Origin: Sphacelaria rigidula
Lineage: Eukaryota > Phaeophyceae > Sphacelariales
Direction: 5' to 3'
DNA: 22,886 bases
Assembly: GCA_964200075.2 (NCBI GenBank)
Contig: CAXNAA020000302.1
Span: forward strand, 1-22,886
This document shows positions 20,088 to 22,886 of this stretch, one piece after another (position 1 is the first letter of the stretch; each line of letters starts with the position of its first letter). Both the position numbers and the translations under genes were made by a program. Below the pieces are notes generated by a model that made no database searches, was not told the DNA's origin, and was given only the letters and a program-made list of their open reading frames with translations.

Positions 20088-21355
20088 TGTAGTAGTATAA
20101 GCAGAAAGCTGGCTCCCTCCAACAGCGTGCCCGCGAGTCAAGTGGCGTAGTGCACTCTGTAACCACAGGGGGGGGGGTGAGGGGAGAATGGGGATGGTGA
20201 CGGACAAATCAGTACAGAAGAGTAAATACTTTGCACTGAAAAATACAATTTGTCTCTTGACGCTAAACTTCATCTGTGCATCAACCATTCTTACGGATAG
20301 CGTATGTCTTGTTTACCATGACCCAGGTGTCGTCTGTCATCACCATGAAGATCCCAATCTCAGCGGTGACACCAAACCACACGTGAAACGACCATATGCT
20401 ATTCAAGGACGAACATGCGGAACCCCTACTGGTTCAGGCCACACAGAGGAGGTCTCGAAACCATTCTACTCGCGGAAATGGTTGACATTGGGTCTAATTG
20501 GGCGTGCGAGCACATCGAGACATCAAGTATTCAGAACTTATGGTTGTCTGACCTTCTTGCCTCACTGAGATCAATACAAAAAAAGAACCCGAAAGATATG
20601 CTCCGCAGGGGTTTTTCCTGTTCTTCCGGTGGATAGTACTCTCAAAAAACAAATCCACCTCGCAACGGTGGAGTGTAGAATCATCGCCAAATTTCACGGT
20701 CATATGTTGAACCGGCATCAATTTCACTTGAAAACAATACGGGTGATCGAGATGGACTACCCTCGTCGTTCAATAAGGGTTAAACATCAGCGGTTTTGAT
20801 GTCGAACACCATATATTTTCGGATCGTTAAACGGCTAGCGATCTCGAGCAAGTGCTTGCATACTTTGCCAAGGATATCCTCTGCCCTCTGCATCCTTCGT
20901 GCCCGAGGCTCCCTACAGCGTCTATCGGTTTAGCCGTGTTAAGCACTGGGGGTTTCAACTCAAGAAATATCAAGATAGGTACGAGAAACGTGAGGATTTG
21001 GAAGAATATTTGTTCATTACCTTTCGTTTTCATGTAGGGCACATGCCCATCCGCCTGTGCGATGGCAAGCTCCATCCAACAGCTACGTTTTTTCGGGTTT
21101 GGACACACGTGATCTCTCCGGAGATCCTAATTGCGCCTAATTGCGATGCTGTCTTGATTTTATTACATACGTCAAATACAAACATCCGTAGCTTATTCAC
21201 GACATCGAAGTAGATGACAAGATGGCATGGGGAAGCTCTTCATTACTTCCCCCAGATATTCATTAATCGTATTTTCGGGTTTGTGCTACATCACTAATGT
21301 GATGCGTACTAACGTGTCGCTTACCTCAGACATTCGTTTGCTGTTACTACTGGTC

Positions 21356-21700
21356 GCCCCGTTGGCTCATGCAGTTGGCAACCTCGAAACCTTTTGACAG
21401 TTGGGTCCTGGGTTCGAATCTCGGAACGATCTGGGAGTTTCTCTCACAGTGCCCACCAGTGGAGAGCGACTATTTTTATCTGTCGTAGGTACACAAATTT
21501 ATTGGAGTTCATATTCGACGACGAAAAGAGACTGCTGAACCACTCTTGCGGTATAAAAAATAAACCCTCTCGCGAAAGAAAACGAAACGGCAAGCACCGC
21601 AGAAGAAAGGTGGACAACTAGACCAAACAAAAAAGAAAAAAACTCCTGTGTAGACCGGCGTAGACCGGCGTCTAGAATAGATGGGACGACAACAGCAGCA
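21356..21700 (+). mobile_element. tRNA-derived SINE, better preserved copy
   Basis: The head carries a Pol III internal promoter: an A-box-like TGGCTCATGCAGTTGG (21363-21378) and a B box GGTTCGAATC (21411-21420), 32 bases apart, as in tRNA-type SINEs. It is not a functional tRNA: the 5' end GCCCCGT has no matching acceptor strand after the B box. The body shares ordered blocks with 14460-14775: the head GCAGTTGG.AAC.TCGAA.CCTT, AGAGCGACTA, TGCTGAACC.CTCTTGCGGT, an A-rich stretch with ACTCCTGTG, and the tail TAGACCGGCG...AGATGGGACGACAAC. The tail has a tandem 10-mer (21651-21670). No clear target-site duplication was found, so the ends are approximate. Confidence 0.7.
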
Positions 21701-22886
21701 ACAACTGCTCGATATACCATGATTTGATTATTACGGTTGCTCTTAGCACAGTGACAATCGAAGTAGGCATATGTGAGCAATAAACACGACATCACCCAGT
21801 GGCACGTGCTACTCTGGCGAGTTGTAGTAAGTACACGGGATACGACCGCCTGGTCGGTAGCAGAACGTTTTCTGTTTTTGATCTGGTGGTATGTTTCCCC
21901 CACTATAGTATGTGGCCTTGATTGAACGAAATCTCCATGTTTCAAACGAAAGAGTTCACAATTTCAGCAATATCAGAGGATACTTGTCCCACCCAAGAAT
22001 CTCTTTCGGTTGCTTCCGAGGTACGTTAGACCTCCAGCGCGTGCTAGTGGCATGCTATAACGCAGAGCACCGCGCTCGATCTGCGCCGACCGCACCGTTC
22101 TCTACGACAACGAGTTGACGAGAGATCATGGTCTACTCTCGCTGTGGTCATGGGCAGCATCAGGAATAGAATTGTCTCAAGTTGGGGTAGTTCGCACGGC
22201 AATTTTAGCACATGAAAGGCGTTTGAGATGCCGAGCAGCCACCATGAAACTACAAGCCATGAATCCACGTCCGCAACTTTAGACTAAATCTTCCTGGAAA
22301 ATGCACAATTTCGGCGAATCGGTGCAGACTTTCACCAGTACAAGGATCTTGGCCGATTGTGCAGTAGAAATTACCGGCGTTGGGCTACAAATTACCATGG
22401 TCGATATTACTTGATTTGAGCCTGTACAACGACCCTCGGAATTTAGTAGGTCTGACAGTCCCGTGTGCTCCTCGCGTGCATTGTGTTTTCGTTGAAAGCC
22501 GGTAAACTAGCCTCCGACTGTGCCACCTCGACAAGAGTTACTGTGGTTTCCAAGAGGATTCCATCACACTTCCCCGGTCTTTCGTACGCTCACTCCGAGT
22601 TCGGCCAGACGAGTGATTCGTTCTACAAAGAAGCAAATCAAGATATTATTCTCTGAAGGGGGCTTTACACTTTTGTTCCAGGAGTAATGCCCCTCCCCCC
22701 CCCCCCTCCCCTAGTCGTTTGTTGAGGGAGGTGTATTCATGATCATGCATGCCGTAGTCATGAGACCATTGACCTCGCATCCCCACAAAGCCGGGACGGA
22801 GCACGCCGCGTTTTCGCTGAACCAGACTCGCACTCAGTCACCAAGCGCGAAGCGCCGTGGTGTGTTGGGTGAGTCGCATGAAGGGT
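21701..22886. other. No supported gene
   Basis: Open frames are under 75 codons outside the SINE and resemble no family I know. A plus-strand GTGAGT lies near 22869, so an exon extending past the window end is possible but untestable here. Confidence 0.4.
22690..22710 (+). repeat. C-rich tract
   Basis: Poly-C interrupted by single T residues. Confidence 0.85.

Larger units (their letters stand above)
15975..21355. other. No supported gene; isolated splice-like sites only
   Basis: Minus-strand donor-like sites occur at about 16446 (GTGAGT) and 17905 (GTAAGT), and a plus-strand one at about 18994 (GTGAGT). None could be chained into in-phase exons. Two longer frames (16460-16924 minus and about 20869-21213 plus) are described among the findings or rejected items. 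A small hairpin GTAGTGT-CTT-ACACTAC lies near 19298-19314. Confidence 0.4.

Noticed and set aside
21356-21430. Functional tRNA gene
   Set aside because: A and B boxes are present, but the 5' and 3' ends do not pair as an acceptor stem, and the head is attached to a SINE body.
1-22886. CRISPR arrays, bacterial operons, insertion sequences or integrons
   Set aside because: No regularly spaced repeats and no prokaryotic gene organisation were seen; the window is eukaryotic.

Overview
The window is eukaryotic nuclear DNA. It has short coding exons split by GT-AG introns of about 140-660 bp, long homopolymer and microsatellite tracts, a tRNA-derived SINE, and a scaffold gap of ten Ns. There are no operons, ribosome-binding sites or dense ORFs. 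The intron-rich gene with Ser/Asp/Gly-rich, poly-Gln and poly-Ala segments would fit a stramenopile such as a brown alga. That placement is an inference from style, not from a marker gene.

The one gene I can support lies on the minus strand, from a start codon at 15731 to a TAG at 7825. I built it by hand as 12 coding exons. Every junction keeps the reading frame, giving a predicted 1261-residue protein. Eleven coding introns separate the exons: ten GT-AG and one GC-AG. A non-coding first exon and a 5' UTR intron are also likely. The protein has a long acidic, Ser-rich N-terminal region with an AT-hook and basic nuclear-localisation clusters. A compact folded domain follows (about residues 480-590), spread over four small exons. 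Its pattern resembles the EAF (ELL-associated factor) domain of RNA polymerase II elongation cofactors. After that come a charged helical stretch, a long Gly/Ser/Asn-rich region with poly-Ala, a second short helical segment and an 18-residue poly-Gln tract. The likely role is a nuclear transcription or elongation cofactor.

Layout: 1-271 no gene seen; 272-907 a 96%-identical long inverted repeat (foldback-type element); 908-3575 no gene seen; 3576-3755 poly-C, the N gap and a duplicated flank, probably an assembly artefact; about 1.85-7.45 kb strikingly A+C-rich on the plus strand, with several C-rich and CA tracts and no convincing gene; 7825-15.9 kb the transcription-factor-like gene; within its GC-AG intron (14460-14775) a degraded SINE copy; 16.0-21.35 kb no convincing gene; 21356-21700 a better preserved SINE copy with recognisable Pol III A and B boxes; 21.7-22.9 kb no convincing gene.

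The most interesting items are the EAF-like protein with AT-hook and poly-Gln, the two-copy tRNA-SINE family, the long foldback repeat, and the strand-asymmetric block downstream of the gene.
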